The notes beneath the pieces were generated by a model, which was not told where the DNA came from, searched no databases, and saw nothing but the letters and a program-made list of their open reading frames with translations. A stretch of DNA of 64,000 bases from Burkholderia sp. Nafp2/4-1b (GTDB taxonomy: Bacteria; Pseudomonadota; Gammaproteobacteria; Burkholderiales; Burkholderiaceae), in NCBI RefSeq assembly GCF_003635165.1, contig NZ_ML058603.1, forward strand, positions 62,001-126,000. Direction: 5' to 3'. Shown one piece after another: positions 42,571-51,970 of the stretch. A program made the translations under genes and the position numbers. Within the stretch, counting starts at the first letter, position 1. Every line of letters begins with the position of its first letter.

Positions 42571-44739
42571 TTACTGAACCAGCGTCTTGCGCGGCTTGAA
42601 CATGCCCTGGTAGCGCAGCGACGGACGCTCCTTCGCCGTCGGCGCGATGCCGCCGAAGCTCGGCGTCTGACGCAGCTTCATCGCGGCCGGCGAAGCGACC
42701 GAGCCGATCGACGTCGAGCGCGAAGCCGGCGCGAGGTTGTTCGCGACGAGCAGCGCGGCCTCGCTCTTCAGGTTCGCGAGCAGCACCGGATCGACCGAGC
42801 TGTTGACCTGCGTGAGCAGGCCGCTCCACGCGGCGTCGCTGTAGTTCACGACGTAGTAGTCGAGACCGCTCGGATCCGCGACCACGCCCGTGCAACCGTC
42901 GATCCGCGTTTGCGTCTGCGTATCCTTCAGCGCGAGCGTCGTGTGTTTCGCGAGACCCTGGCCGTACGCGAGCGTGATCGGCACCGTCCACTGCAGGCCC
43001 GGATACGCGTTCTTGTTCGGGAACGGCTGCTGTTTCAGCGTGACGATCGTCTGGTTCTTCGTCATGTCGCACTGCGTGTCGAGCGAGATCAGCGGCACGC
43101 CCGTCTGACGCACGTAGCTGTCGCCGATCGGGCCGACCGGCTCACCGCTCGCCTTCGACAGCGCATCCCACAGGCGCTTCGGCGTGCCGTTGCCGAACGA
43201 GTAGTCGACGAGGTACTGCTGCAGGCCCTTGCGTAGCGTCTGCTCGCCGAGATAGTTCTCGAGCGTCTTCAGCACGTGGCCGCCCTTGTCGTACGTGAAT
43301 GCGCTCGCGCTCAGCACGAAGTCGTTCGACGCCCAGTCGTTGAAGTTCGGCGCGACCGGGAACGCGTTCGGGCCGATGTCGCGATTGATCACGCGATACT
43401 TGTTCTTCACCTGGTCGAGCCAGCTGAACTCGTCGGGGAAGAACTGGATCGTCGTCTTCGTCTCGAAGAACGTCGCGAACGATTCGTTGAGCCACACGTT
43501 GTCCCACCAGTCGGCCGTGACGAGGTCGCCGAACCACTGGTGCGCGACTTCGTGCGTCAGCACCTCGTTACCGTAGCGCGACATCGGCTGGCCCGGCTGC
43601 GGCAGGATGTCGTCGGCGAACTCGAGGATCGACCCCCAGTTCTCCATCCCGCCGAAGTTCAGGTCCTTCTGCTCCTTGAACGCGTCGTTCGCGGCGACCG
43701 TGTCGAACTTCGTCAGCGGCAGCGGGATGCCCGTGTAGCGGTAGTAGAAGTCGAGCGCCTGCTTGGTGCGGTCCATTGCCGGCTTCGCCCAGTCGCTCAT
43801 GCCCGGCGGCGTGAACACGCGCAGATGCAGGCCGCCCTTGCCGCCCGGCAGCGGGCTCGTGAAATTGTCCTCGTAGGTATCGAACATGCCGCCGCCGAAG
43901 AACAGCAGGTACGACGGCATCGGCGGGGTCTTCTCGAACTGCACGAGCTTGTAGCCGCCGCCGACGTTGGTGGACGGTTTCTCGGCCGCGTTCGACACGA
44001 CGCGCCAGTTCTGCGGCACTTCGGCCGTCACTTCATAGGTCGGGCGGAAGGCCGGCTCGTCCCAGCCCGGGAACCACTGGCGCGACAGGTTGGTTTCGCC
44101 CTGCGTGAGGATCGCGCCGCTCGTCGTGCCGTCGGTGCCCTTCAGGTCGACGCGGAACACGCCTTCCGCGGCCGAGCAGCCCGGATACGGATCGTCGCCG
44201 CAGCTGCCGCCCGTCTTCGTCGCCGGATCGTCGTACGATTTGAAGTTGATGATGCCCGACCACTCCATGTGCAGCGAATAGTTGCCCGGCGCAATCGTGC
44301 CGGCCACGGGGCGCAGCTGGTAGAAGTCACCCTTGTCCTGCGGCGTCGCGATCAGCTGGATGTTGCCCGGCTGCAGCGTGATGCGGCCGTTCGTGAACTT
44401 GATCCGGTGGCCGGCGATCACGATGTTGTTGACCGGCTTGAGCACCTTGATCTCGACGTCGGCGCGTCCGTCGAACGCGTTCAGCGCGTCGTTCGGGCGG
44501 AACCACAGCCGGTAGTTCACGGGTACCACGGTGTCCGGCAGCTCGACAGGCGACACGCTCTTGTCGACATTGGATGCGTTCGGCGGCGCGTTGACGGCGG
44601 GCGACGAACTCGAGTGCGGCGCGCCGGCGGAGCTGAGTGCGGACGCCGAGCCTACGCCGCCGTCGTCGCCGCCGCACCCGGCGAGTGCGAGCGCGGCGAC
44701 CAGCGGCAGATAACGCATCTTGTGAATGTTGATCGACAT
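42571..44739 (-). CDS. M1-family zinc aminopeptidase lipoprotein
   Basis: Secreted metallopeptidase of 722 aa. The N-terminus is a lipoprotein signal (YLPLVAALALAGCGGDDGG) followed by a Ser/Ala/Pro-rich linker. The M1 domains include the exopeptidase motif G-G-M-E-N and the zinc site H396-E-V-A-H400 with Glu419 (H-E-x-x-H-x18-E). It removes N-terminal residues from peptides and is probably anchored in the envelope facing the periplasm or the outside. The long C-terminal region lacks a clear ERAP-like domain. It is a single gene with its own terminator; a lipidated M1 peptidase is less common than the cytoplasmic PepN. Confidence 0.9.
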   Translation of the reverse strand: MSINIHKMRYLPLVAALALAGCGGDDGGVGSASALSSAGAPHSSSSPAVNAPPNASNVDKSVSPVELPDTVVPVNYRLWFRPNDALNAFDGRADVEIKVLKPVNNIVIAGHRIKFTNGRITLQPGNIQLIATPQDKGDFYQLRPVAGTIAPGNYSLHMEWSGIINFKSYDDPATKTGGSCGDDPYPGCSAAEGVFRVDLKGTDGTTSGAILTQGETNLSRQWFPGWDEPAFRPTYEVTAEVPQNWRVVSNAAEKPSTNVGGGYKLVQFEKTPPMPSYLLFFGGGMFDTYEDNFTSPLPGGKGGLHLRVFTPPGMSDWAKPAMDRTKQALDFYYRYTGIPLPLTKFDTVAANDAFKEQKDLNFGGMENWGSILEFADDILPQPGQPMSRYGNEVLTHEVAHQWFGDLVTADWWDNVWLNESFATFFETKTTIQFFPDEFSWLDQVKNKYRVINRDIGPNAFPVAPNFNDWASNDFVLSASAFTYDKGGHVLKTLENYLGEQTLRKGLQQYLVDYSFGNGTPKRLWDALSKASGEPVGPIGDSYVRQTGVPLISLDTQCDMTKNQTIVTLKQQPFPNKNAYPGLQWTVPITLAYGQGLAKHTTLALKDTQTQTRIDGCTGVVADPSGLDYYVVNYSDAAWSGLLTQVNSSVDPVLLANLKSEAALLVANNLAPASRSTSIGSVASPAAMKLRQTPSFGGIAPTAKERPSLRYQGMFKPRKTLVQ

Positions 44740-45371
44740 GACTGAAACCTCGATTGTTGAAAGAATCGTTCAGTGCTGCGAAAACGCCGGCAAAAGCAAT
44801 CCCTCGCCGTTAATCAACAGCGACGAGAAATGGCAATGACGGATTATTCGAAAAGACGGCGGCCGACTACGTGAAGGTAATCATGGTTTACTGCCCCCTC
44901 TGTGTTTCCGGATGTCGGTTGATGTGCCGGTTCAAAATGGCCGGGCGCGCGTTGTACTGAATGGATTTCGCGCGCACGACACGGGGCCGCCCGCCCGGCG
45001 CGGGCGTGCACTCCCTTTGAACCGACGACCCACGGGGCCGGCCGTACCAGGCCGCAGGACGGAAGGACGGCGTGTCGCCGTTCCGTAAAATCGCCGTCAT
45101 GCGGCTTGAAGGTTTGTCGGCCTGCTCGAAGGATGCGTAAATATACTTGATGGTTTTGGGTAAAGGAAACGAAAAAATTAGAAAGTGCTTCAATTGATTT
45201 GTTAGTGGGTCATTGAATTCCGGGAGGCATTAATTCACTCTCCGGTTAGTCCGCAATTTCCGTAGTTTTAATCTATTAACGATCTCGGCGATGTGCGGGA
45301 ACTACGAATCAGGGCGTCTCGGTACAATGCATCGACGATCTGTCGATTCATTGCCGCAAGGAGGCCAGCCC
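44740..45371. other. Long intergenic region between divergent genes
   Basis: 632 bp, partly AT-rich (45120-45290), without a convincing gene; the minus-strand reading at 44888-45193 lacks codon bias. A TACAAT at 45323-45328 could be the -10 for the LEA14-like gene, with no good -35. No tRNA or clear hairpin seen. Its length leaves room for a small RNA, but I cannot point to one. Confidence 0.45.
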
Positions 45372-45863
45372 ATGCCACGAGCCCTGTTCCGTTTCGCGCC
45401 GCTGCGCACGCTGCTGCTGTTCGCCGCCGTGCTCGTGCTTGGCGGTTGCGCGGGCCTGATGCGCGAGCCCGTGAGCGTGTCCGTCGCCGGGCTCGACCCG
45501 CTCGTCGGAGAGGGCCTCGAGATGCGCTTCAACCTGAAGCTGCGCGTGCAGAACCCGACCGACACGCCGATCGAATACGACGGCGTGTCGGTCGCGCTCG
45601 ACCTGAACGGCACGCAGTTCGCCAGCGGCGTCAGCGACCGCACGGGCGTCGTGCCGCGCTTCGGCGAGGCCGTGATCGAGGTGCCCGTTTCGGTATCGGC
45701 TTTCGCCGCCGCGCGGCAGGCGTGGAACCTGCCCGGCGCGGCGGCGAATGGCGAGCTGCCGTACGCGTTGCGCGGCCGGCTCGCAGGCGGCGTGCTTGGC
45801 ACCGTGCATTTCAGCGATGCCGGCATGTTGCGCATGCCCGCAGCGCCAGGGTGGGGCGGGTAG
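45372..45863 (+). CDS. LEA14-like lipoprotein
   Basis: Lipoprotein of 163 aa. Signal with lipobox L-G-G-C near residue 26, then a beta-sandwich of the LEA_2/water-stress family (VSVAGLDPLVGEGLEMRFNL, LRVQNPTDTPIEYDGVSVAL, VIEVPVSVSAFA). ATG 45372 has a strong AAGGAGG site. Proteins of this kind are common envelope lipoproteins in proteobacteria, and their role is poorly defined. Confidence 0.85.
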   Translation: MPRALFRFAPLRTLLLFAAVLVLGGCAGLMREPVSVSVAGLDPLVGEGLEMRFNLKLRVQNPTDTPIEYDGVSVALDLNGTQFASGVSDRTGVVPRFGEAVIEVPVSVSAFAAARQAWNLPGAAANGELPYALRGRLAGGVLGTVHFSDAGMLRMPAAPGWGG

Positions 45864-46014
45864 TGCGCGAAGTCGCCAACATCGCCCACCGCGGCGTACG
45901 GTTGTCGGCAGGCGGCGCGGCGCCCGTTTTGCCGGGGCGAGCAAAGCGCGGTATGGTGTCGTCCGCGCGGTGAGTTTCCACCGCCTGTCTGAAGCCAACC
46001 GTAGCCGAGCTCGC

Positions 46015-47148
46015 GTGACCGATTTCCCCGTTTTCCACTGGACCGACGCCGACGGCGCCGAACATGCCGTGCGCTGGCGCTCCGAAGCCGGCGCGCAGCC
46101 GCCCAGGCGCGCCGTGCCCGCCGACGACCGCCTCACCGCCGACGCCGCGTATCGCCTCGCGTGCGAGGGCACCGCACTCGTCTGGCAGGGCGACTTCCAG
46201 AATGCGCGCCAGCTCGTGCAGGCGATGGCGCGCCGCGTCGAACGCAAGCCGAAGAAGGCGAAGGCCGCGATGGGCGTCGACGCATTCAACCTGCATCGTC
46301 TCGCGCAATCGCAGCGCGCACGCACACTCGGGATGCTGTTGATCCCGCTCGACGCCGACTACACGATCCCGCTGCGCCGCGCGCCCGACGTGCGCGCCGC
46401 GTGCGAGGAAGCGTACGGGCCGGGCGGCGGGCCGTCGGTCGTGTCGCTGCGCGAGCTGCTCGGCCTCGTCGGCGCGCACGAATGGCGCAAGAAGGGCGTG
46501 CCGATTCCGGCGCTCGGCGGCGCGCCGATCCATCCGCATTACGGCGTGTTCTCGCCGGTGCGCGGCGAATACGTCGAACTCGTCGCGCGCGCGCCGCTGC
46601 CGGCGACGTCGCTCGCGTTCGACATCGGCACGGGCACCGGCGTGCTCGCGGCCGTGCTCGCGTCGCGCGGCGTCGAGCGCATCGTCGCGACGGACCAGGA
46701 TGCACGCGCGCTCGCGTGCGCCCGCGAGAACATCGCGCGGCTCGGTCATGCCGATCGTGTCGAAGTCGTCGAAGCCGACCTGTTCCCGGCCGGCCGCGCG
46801 CCGCTCGTCGTCTGCAACCCGCCGTGGGTGCCGGCGCGTCCGAGCGCGCCGATCGAATACGCGATCTACGATCCCGACAGCCGGATGCTGCGCGGCTTCC
46901 TCGCGGGGCTCGCCGACCATCTCGAGCCGGGCGGCGAAGGCTGGCTGATCCTGTCCGATTTCGCCGAGCATCTCGGCCTGCGCCCGCGCGACACGCTGCT
47001 GCAATGGATCGACGAAGCCGGTCTCGTCGTGCTCGGCCGCGACGATATCCGCCCCGCGCACCCGAAGTCGGCCGACGCGGACGATCCGCTGCACGCGGCA
47101 CGCCGTGCCGAGCTCACGTCGCTCTGGCGGCTCGGCGCGCGGGCCTGA
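46015..47148 (+). CDS. Class I SAM-dependent methyltransferase (PrmC/HemK-like motif)
   Basis: Protein of 377 aa. The C-terminal half is a class I methyltransferase: motif I as AFDIGTGTGVLAAVLASRG, an acidic end of strand 2 (IVATDQDARAL) and the N-P-P-W motif, typical of enzymes that methylate planar amide or exocyclic nitrogen atoms. The N-terminal part contains RRAPDVRAACEEAYGPGGG and is not recognised. The start is probably GTG 46015; the open frame begins 267 bp further upstream, inside the lipoprotein gene, but that part reads as noise. The substrate is unknown; it is distinct from the true prmC at 57696-58538. Confidence 0.78.
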   Translation: MTDFPVFHWTDADGAEHAVRWRSEAGAQPPRRAVPADDRLTADAAYRLACEGTALVWQGDFQNARQLVQAMARRVERKPKKAKAAMGVDAFNLHRLAQSQRARTLGMLLIPLDADYTIPLRRAPDVRAACEEAYGPGGGPSVVSLRELLGLVGAHEWRKKGVPIPALGGAPIHPHYGVFSPVRGEYVELVARAPLPATSLAFDIGTGTGVLAAVLASRGVERIVATDQDARALACARENIARLGHADRVEVVEADLFPAGRAPLVVCNPPWVPARPSAPIEYAIYDPDSRMLRGFLAGLADHLEPGGEGWLILSDFAEHLGLRPRDTLLQWIDEAGLVVLGRDDIRPAHPKSADADDPLHAARRAELTSLWRLGARA

Positions 47149-47237
47149 TCGCGCATTTTCGGTAAACTGTCGCCATTCCTCACGAATTCCCGCCGCCGGG
47201 CCGTGGTCGACCGACCGTGGCCCGGCCGCGCTTCACG

Positions 47238-48119
47238 ATGTCCAACAAGACCTACGAAATCCGTCCGGAGCAGTCCGTCGAGCTGCTGAAGGAACTGCAT
47301 ATCCTGACCCGCGACGGCAAGCTGAACCAGGACAGCCGCCGCAAGCTGAAGCAGGTCTATCACCTGTTCCAGTTCATCGAGCCGCTGCTCGCGAGCGTGC
47401 AGGCCGACAAGGGCAGCGTCACGCTCGTCGATCACGGCGCGGGCAAGTCGTATCTCGGCTTCATCCTGTACGACCTGTTCTTCAAGCAGCAGCCGGGGCA
47501 CGGCACGCCGGCGTTCGCGTCGCACGTGTACGGGATCGAGACGCGCGAGGAGCTCGTCACGCGTTCCACGGAGCTCGCCGCGCGGCTCGGGTTCGGCGGG
47601 ATGTCGTTCCTGAACCTGTCGGTCGCCGATTCGATCACGTCGCCGAAGCTGCCCGAAACCGTCGATGTCGTGACCGCGCTGCATGCATGTGACACGGCGA
47701 CCGACGACGCGATCCGTTTCGCGCTCGCCAAGCGCGCGCAGCACATCGTGCTGGTGCCGTGCTGCCAGGCGGAAGTCGCGGGCGTGCTGCGCAAGAACAA
47801 GGGCAAGTCGCTCGCGAACGCGCTGACCGAAGTGTGGCGGCACCCGCTGCATACGCGCGAATTCGGCAGCCAGATCACCAACGTGCTGCGCTGCCTGCAG
47901 CTCGAGGCGCACGGCTACCAGGTCAGCGTGACCGAGCTGGTCGGCTGGGAGCATTCGATGAAGAACGAGCTGATCATCGCGCAGTACAAGAACCTGCCGC
48001 GCCGCAAGCCCAGCGAGCGGCTGAACGAGATCCTCGGGATGTTCGGGCTTGCCGAACTGAACGAGCGATTCTTCGTACCTGAAGCGGCCGGCGCGGCAGC
48101 TGAATCGGGCGCGGACTGA
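47238..48119 (+). CDS. SAM-dependent methyltransferase-like protein
   Basis: Protein of 293 aa, starting MSNKTYEIRPEQSVELLKEL at ATG 47238. The SAM-binding region is VTLVDHGAGKSYLGFILYDL, followed by VYGIETREELV and VDVVTALHACDTATDDAI, then the C-C pair in VLVPCCQAEVAGVL. This arrangement is that of the Methyltransf_32 group of RNA or protein methyltransferase-like enzymes. It starts 89 bp after the previous methyltransferase gene on the same strand. The substrate is unknown. Confidence 0.8.
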   Translation: MSNKTYEIRPEQSVELLKELHILTRDGKLNQDSRRKLKQVYHLFQFIEPLLASVQADKGSVTLVDHGAGKSYLGFILYDLFFKQQPGHGTPAFASHVYGIETREELVTRSTELAARLGFGGMSFLNLSVADSITSPKLPETVDVVTALHACDTATDDAIRFALAKRAQHIVLVPCCQAEVAGVLRKNKGKSLANALTEVWRHPLHTREFGSQITNVLRCLQLEAHGYQVSVTELVGWEHSMKNELIIAQYKNLPRRKPSERLNEILGMFGLAELNERFFVPEAAGAAAESGAD

Positions 48120-48227
48120 ACCGATCGAGCGGATCGAACGAACCGAACGAACCGGCCGCGGCAAGCGCATCCGGCGGCCGAGCGCGCCGCGCGTCTGCCG
48201 CGCATTACCAGCCCGTCGCGCGACGCG

Positions 48228-48800
48228 TCAGACGTCGTCGCCCGGCCGGCGCATCCACTCGCGCCAGCCCTCGTGCCCGAGGCGGCGCAGCGTTTCCTGG
48301 TTTTTCTCGTAGATCGCGGACGCGTCCGGAAACGCGTCGACCGCGCGCGCGATGCTGTCCTCGCGCAGCAGGTGCAGGATCGGATACGGCGCGCGGTTCG
48401 TGTAGTTCTCGATGTCGTCGGCTTCGCTGCCTTCGAACCGGTATTCGGGATGGAAGCTCGCGATCTGCAGCACGCCATCGAGCCGCAGCTGCTGCACGAG
48501 CCGGTCGGCGAAGAACAACGCATCGTTGTAGTCGACGAAATCCGCGAACACGTGGGGATAGATCACGAGTGTCGTGTCGACCTGCTGCGGATCCGCCGCT
48601 TCGAGCGCGCGCAGCTCGGTTTCGAGATCGGCGAGCGCATCTTCCAGCGTCGTCGCTGCGCTGATCGCGTAGCGCACCTGTTCCTTCACATAAACGCTCT
48701 TCGCGAACGGGCACAAATTGAGCCCGATCACCGCGCGCGCGAGCCAGTGCCGCGTGGCGGCGAGGATGTCGTCGTGCGAGTCGGGGCGGGTGTCGGTCAT
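48228..48800 (-). CDS. DUF1415 family protein
   Basis: Protein of 190 aa of a conserved proteobacterial family of unknown function. The family segment near the start is WLARAVIGLNLCPFAKSVYV, followed by TTLVIYPHVFADFVDYND and IASFHPEYRFEG, then the end SIARAVDAFPDASAIYEKN. The start ATG 48800 (MTDTRPDSHDD) is preferred; the frame is open 25 codons further but that part is Ala/Pro-rich noise. Cytoplasmic, function not known. Confidence 0.9.
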   Translation of the reverse strand: MTDTRPDSHDDILAATRHWLARAVIGLNLCPFAKSVYVKEQVRYAISAATTLEDALADLETELRALEAADPQQVDTTLVIYPHVFADFVDYNDALFFADRLVQQLRLDGVLQIASFHPEYRFEGSEADDIENYTNRAPYPILHLLREDSIARAVDAFPDASAIYEKNQETLRRLGHEGWREWMRRPGDDV

Positions 48801-48900
48801 GGCGAAGGCAGTCGGGCGAAGCGGCAGCGAGGGCCGCATTGTAGCGGTAGCGGCGGCGGAAGCAGGCACAGGCACGCCTGAATCCGGCGTGCGACGCCCG

Positions 48901-49524
48901 TCATGCGCACGCGGCCTCGATCAGCTGCGTGACCAGCGCGGGCGCGGTGCCGATCGGCGTTTCGCCGTGCCGGTAGGTCTGGCTGGCCGCGTAGATGCCT
49001 TCGACGACGAGCGCGAGCGCGTCGGCGAGCGCTTTCGGCTGGCGTGCGCCGGCGCCTTCGCACAGCTCGGCGAGCCGCTTCATCAGCTGCTCCTTGTTCT
49101 GCGCGACGCGCTCGCGCGCCGGATGCGACGCGTCCGGGAATTCGGCCGCGACGTTGACGAACGGGCAGCCGCGATAGTCCTTCTGCGTCGCACGGTCGGC
49201 CAGATCGACGAAATACTGGATCAATTGCGCCTTCGGCTGGCCCGGATGCTTCGCGACGCTCGAATCGAGGCGCTCGAAGAAGCACGCGTCCATCCGTTCC
49301 AGATACGCGAGGATCAACTCGTCCTTCGACGAGAACTGGCGGTACAGGCTCATCTTGTTGACGCCCGCGCGTTCCACGACCGCCTCGACGCCCACCGCGC
49401 GCACGCCTTCCTTGTAAAACAGCTCCTCGGCGGCGCGCAGCAGATGCTCCTGCGCGGCGGCCGCGGCGATCGGCTGCCGCGTGCGGCGTGCCGGCGGCTT
49501 GTTGGCGGCCTCGATGCCCGACAT
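48901..49524 (-). CDS. TetR/AcrR family repressor
   Basis: DNA-binding repressor of 207 aa. The N-terminal helix-turn-helix is clear (AAEELFYKEGVRAVGVEAVV, then NKMSLYRQFSSKDELILAYL), and the C-terminal ligand domain resembles the TetR_C group with the FVNVAAEFPDASHPA segment. It is divergent from the MFS gene; a large dyad operator lies in the shared gap. It probably represses the MFS gene and perhaps itself. The effector is unknown. Confidence 0.92.
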   Translation of the reverse strand: MSGIEAANKPPARRTRQPIAAAAAQEHLLRAAEELFYKEGVRAVGVEAVVERAGVNKMSLYRQFSSKDELILAYLERMDACFFERLDSSVAKHPGQPKAQLIQYFVDLADRATQKDYRGCPFVNVAAEFPDASHPARERVAQNKEQLMKRLAELCEGAGARQPKALADALALVVEGIYAASQTYRHGETPIGTAPALVTQLIEAACA

Positions 49525-49552
49525 GATGACCCTCGACTGCGTGATGGATTGC

Positions 49553-49608
49553 TTGACATGTTACCGACTGGTCACTACGATCGCAACACACTTGTGACCG
49601 AGCGGTAA
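49553..49608 (+). promoter_or_regulatory. MFS promoter with overlapping TetR dyad operator
   Basis: TTGACA (49553-49558) and TACGAT (49576-49581), 17 bp apart, form a strong sigma-70 promoter pointing to the MFS gene. An inverted repeat, TTACCGACTGGTCAC (49561-49575) against GTGACCGAGCGGTAA (49594-49608), matches at 12 of 15 positions around an 18-bp centre. Its left arm fills most of the promoter spacer, so a bound repressor would block RNA polymerase. The pair is 37 bp from the tetR start. Confidence 0.75.
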
Positions 49609-49741
49609 CAATGCTGATCGGATCGACAGACAAATGCCAGGTGTCGGCCCGGGTCAGCCGATGCAGCGTGCGGCGGAGGTGGCCTGGTGGTGAGGCGGTT
49701 CAGGCGCGCGGGCGTCGGGCCGCCAACTGGAGAGCAACGAC

Positions 49742-51025
49742 ATGAACTGGGCAGTGACACGAATCAGCGGGCGGTTCCATTACGGATGGCTCGCGGCGGC
49801 GGTGGTTTTCCTGATCCTGCTGGCGGCAGCCGGCACGCGCGCGACGCCGAGCGTGCTGATGGTGCCGCTCGAGCGCGAGCTCGGGTGGAACCGCGCGGCG
49901 ATTTCGCTGGCGATTTCGGTGAACATCGCGCTGTACGGGCTGACCGGCCCGTTCGCGGCGGCAGCGATGCAGCGCTTCGGGCTGCGGCCGACGATCCTGA
50001 CCGCGCTGGTGACGATGAGCGCGGGCGTCGCACTGTCGTCGATGATGACGCAGAGCTGGCAGATGGTCGTGATCTGGGGCCTGATGGTCGGCTGCTCGAC
50101 CGGCGTCGTGGCGTTGACGTTGTCGGCGACCTTCGTCACGCGCTGGTTTCATGCGCGACGCGGCCTGGTGATGGGCATCCTGACCGCGAGCACGGCTACC
50201 GGCCAGCTCGTATTCCTGCCGATGCTCGCGGCGATCGCGCAGCGCCATGGCTGGCGGCCGGTCGTGCTGGTCGTCGCGGTGGCGGCCGCGATCGTGATTC
50301 CGCTGGTCGCGTTCCTGCTGCCGGAGCGGCCGGCCGACGTGAAGCTGCGCCCGTACGGCGAGCCGGCCGATGCGCCGGCCGCGCCCGACGCGACGAAGGA
50401 GAACCCGCTCGCGGTCGCGTTCCGCACGCTGCTGATGGCGAGCCGCTCGCGCGATTTCTGGCTGCTGTTCTTCAGCTTCTTCATCTGCGGCGCGAGCACC
50501 AACGGCTATGTCGGCACGCACCTGATCGCGATGTGCAGCGACTACGGGATGACGGAAGTGCAGGGCGCGTCGCTGCTCGCCGCGATGGGCGTGTTCGACC
50601 TGTTCGGCACGACGCTGTCGGGCTGGCTGTCCGACCGCTACGATAACCGCGTGCTGCTGTTCTGGTACTACGGGCTGCGCGGACTGTCGCTGATCTACCT
50701 GCCGCATGCGTTCGGCATCGATTTCTTCGGGCTGCCGTTGTTCGCGATGTTCTACGGGCTCGACTGGATCGCGACCGTGCCGCCGACCGTGCGGCTCGCC
50801 ACCGATGTGTTCGGCAAGGCCGCGGCGCCGGTGGTATTCGGCTGGATCGTCGCCGGCCACCAGCTCGGCGCGGCATTCGCGGCGCTCGGCGCCGGGCTGC
50901 TGCGCGCGAGCCTCGGCACCTACACGATCGCGTCGATGATCTCGGGCGGGCTCTGCATCGTCGGCGCGCTGATCGTGCTGCGGATCAACCGCGGCCCGTC
51001 GCGCGCGGCCGCGCAGGCCGCCTGA
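49742..51025 (+). CDS. MFS transporter
   Basis: Major facilitator of 427 aa with about twelve hydrophobic segments. Between helices 2 and 3 the family loop reads A-M-Q-R-F-G-L-R-P, and the second half has the matching W-L-S-D-R-Y-D-N-R loop. The central cytoplasmic loop (about residues 195-225) is Pro/Asp-rich. The ATG has GGAGAG nearby. Control by the divergent TetR gene suggests an inducible exporter or a nutrient importer. The sequence is closer to monocarboxylate/oxalate-type (OFA-like) carriers than to drug exporters, but the substrate cannot be told. Confidence 0.88.
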   Translation: MNWAVTRISGRFHYGWLAAAVVFLILLAAAGTRATPSVLMVPLERELGWNRAAISLAISVNIALYGLTGPFAAAAMQRFGLRPTILTALVTMSAGVALSSMMTQSWQMVVIWGLMVGCSTGVVALTLSATFVTRWFHARRGLVMGILTASTATGQLVFLPMLAAIAQRHGWRPVVLVVAVAAAIVIPLVAFLLPERPADVKLRPYGEPADAPAAPDATKENPLAVAFRTLLMASRSRDFWLLFFSFFICGASTNGYVGTHLIAMCSDYGMTEVQGASLLAAMGVFDLFGTTLSGWLSDRYDNRVLLFWYYGLRGLSLIYLPHAFGIDFFGLPLFAMFYGLDWIATVPPTVRLATDVFGKAAAPVVFGWIVAGHQLGAAFAALGAGLLRASLGTYTIASMISGGLCIVGALIVLRINRGPSRAAAQAA

Positions 51026-51185
51026 GCGCAACGGCGCCGGCCGACCCGTGCGCGGGTGCGGCCGGTCAATGCAGAATCGATGAATTGCATTGCGCGGGAT
51101 GATCGGGCGCGTGACGGCGCAAGCGGTTATGCTTGCGGTTCGCCGGGGCGTTCGCACCCCTTCATCGATGTCAGCGAGGAACCGC

Positions 51186-51791
51186 ATGTCTGTCAAACCT
51201 GCTCCCACCACTGTTTCGATTCACGACCTGATCGCGGGCCGCTGGAGCCCGCGCGCGTATTCGGACGAGCCGATCGGCGCCGCCGATCTGCACGCGGTGC
51301 TCGAAGCCGCGCGCTGGGCGCCGTCCGCGTACAACGCGCAACCGTGGCGCTTCATCGTGTTCGACCGCACGCAGGACGAAGCCGCATTCAAGCGCGCGTT
51401 CGCGACGCTGGTGCCGTTCAACCAGGGCTGGAACGCGCCCGCGCCGGTGCTGATCGCCGTGACCGCGCACACGCTCACGCCGAAGGGCGAGCCCGCGCCG
51501 ACCGCGCTGTACGACGCCGGCGCGGCCGCGATGTCGCTGGTGCTGCAGGCGCACGCGCTGGGCCTCGCCGCGCACCAGATGAGCGGCTTCGACGCCAAGG
51601 CGTTCCGCGACGCGTTCGAGATCCCGGCCGACGTCGCCATTCCGGCCATCATCTCGCTCGGCCACTACGGCAACGTCGACAAGCTCGATCCGGTGCTGCG
51701 CGAACGCGAAAAGGCGCCGCGCACGCGTCACGCGCTCGGCGAAGTCGTCTATGCGGGTGCGTGGAAGAAGGGTTTCGACGCCGCTGCCTGA
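51186..51791 (+). CDS. Nitroreductase family oxidoreductase
   Basis: FMN-dependent NAD(P)H oxidoreductase of 201 aa. The FMN-binding N-terminal motif is visible (AGRWSPRAYSDEPI, then LEAARWAPSAYNAQPWRFIV), as is the middle helix (DAGAAAMSLVLQAHALGLAA) and the end PAIISLGHYGN. ATG 51186 is chosen because the R-W-S-P-R motif then sits near residue 20 as usual. It is a single gene 160 bp after the MFS gene; reduction of nitro or quinone compounds is the family activity. Confidence 0.9.
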   Translation: MSVKPAPTTVSIHDLIAGRWSPRAYSDEPIGAADLHAVLEAARWAPSAYNAQPWRFIVFDRTQDEAAFKRAFATLVPFNQGWNAPAPVLIAVTAHTLTPKGEPAPTALYDAGAAAMSLVLQAHALGLAAHQMSGFDAKAFRDAFEIPADVAIPAIISLGHYGNVDKLDPVLREREKAPRTRHALGEVVYAGAWKKGFDAAA

Positions 51792-51970
51792 TGGCCGCGA
51801 GTAGGCGGCGGCCGGCGTGCCTCGTGCACCCGTCCGCGCCTGTCGCCGGCGCACCGCCGGCGTGCCGGATCGCCGTCCCGGGCCGGTTGCGCGGCACTGG
51901 TGGCCGGCCCCGGTTGTGATCCGGCGGGCTTCATGTTAAAAAGCCCGTCCTTTCCGTTTTCGCGCCGGCC

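Noticed and set aside
40361..43072. Minus-strand open frame (903 aa) across the TonB-like gene and zntB
   Set aside because: Covers the opposite strand of two well-supported genes and a terminator; composition is not protein-like.
44888..45193. Minus-strand ORF of 101 aa in the long gap after the M1 peptidase
   Set aside because: No ribosome-binding site, codon bias or recognisable pattern; left as intergenic.
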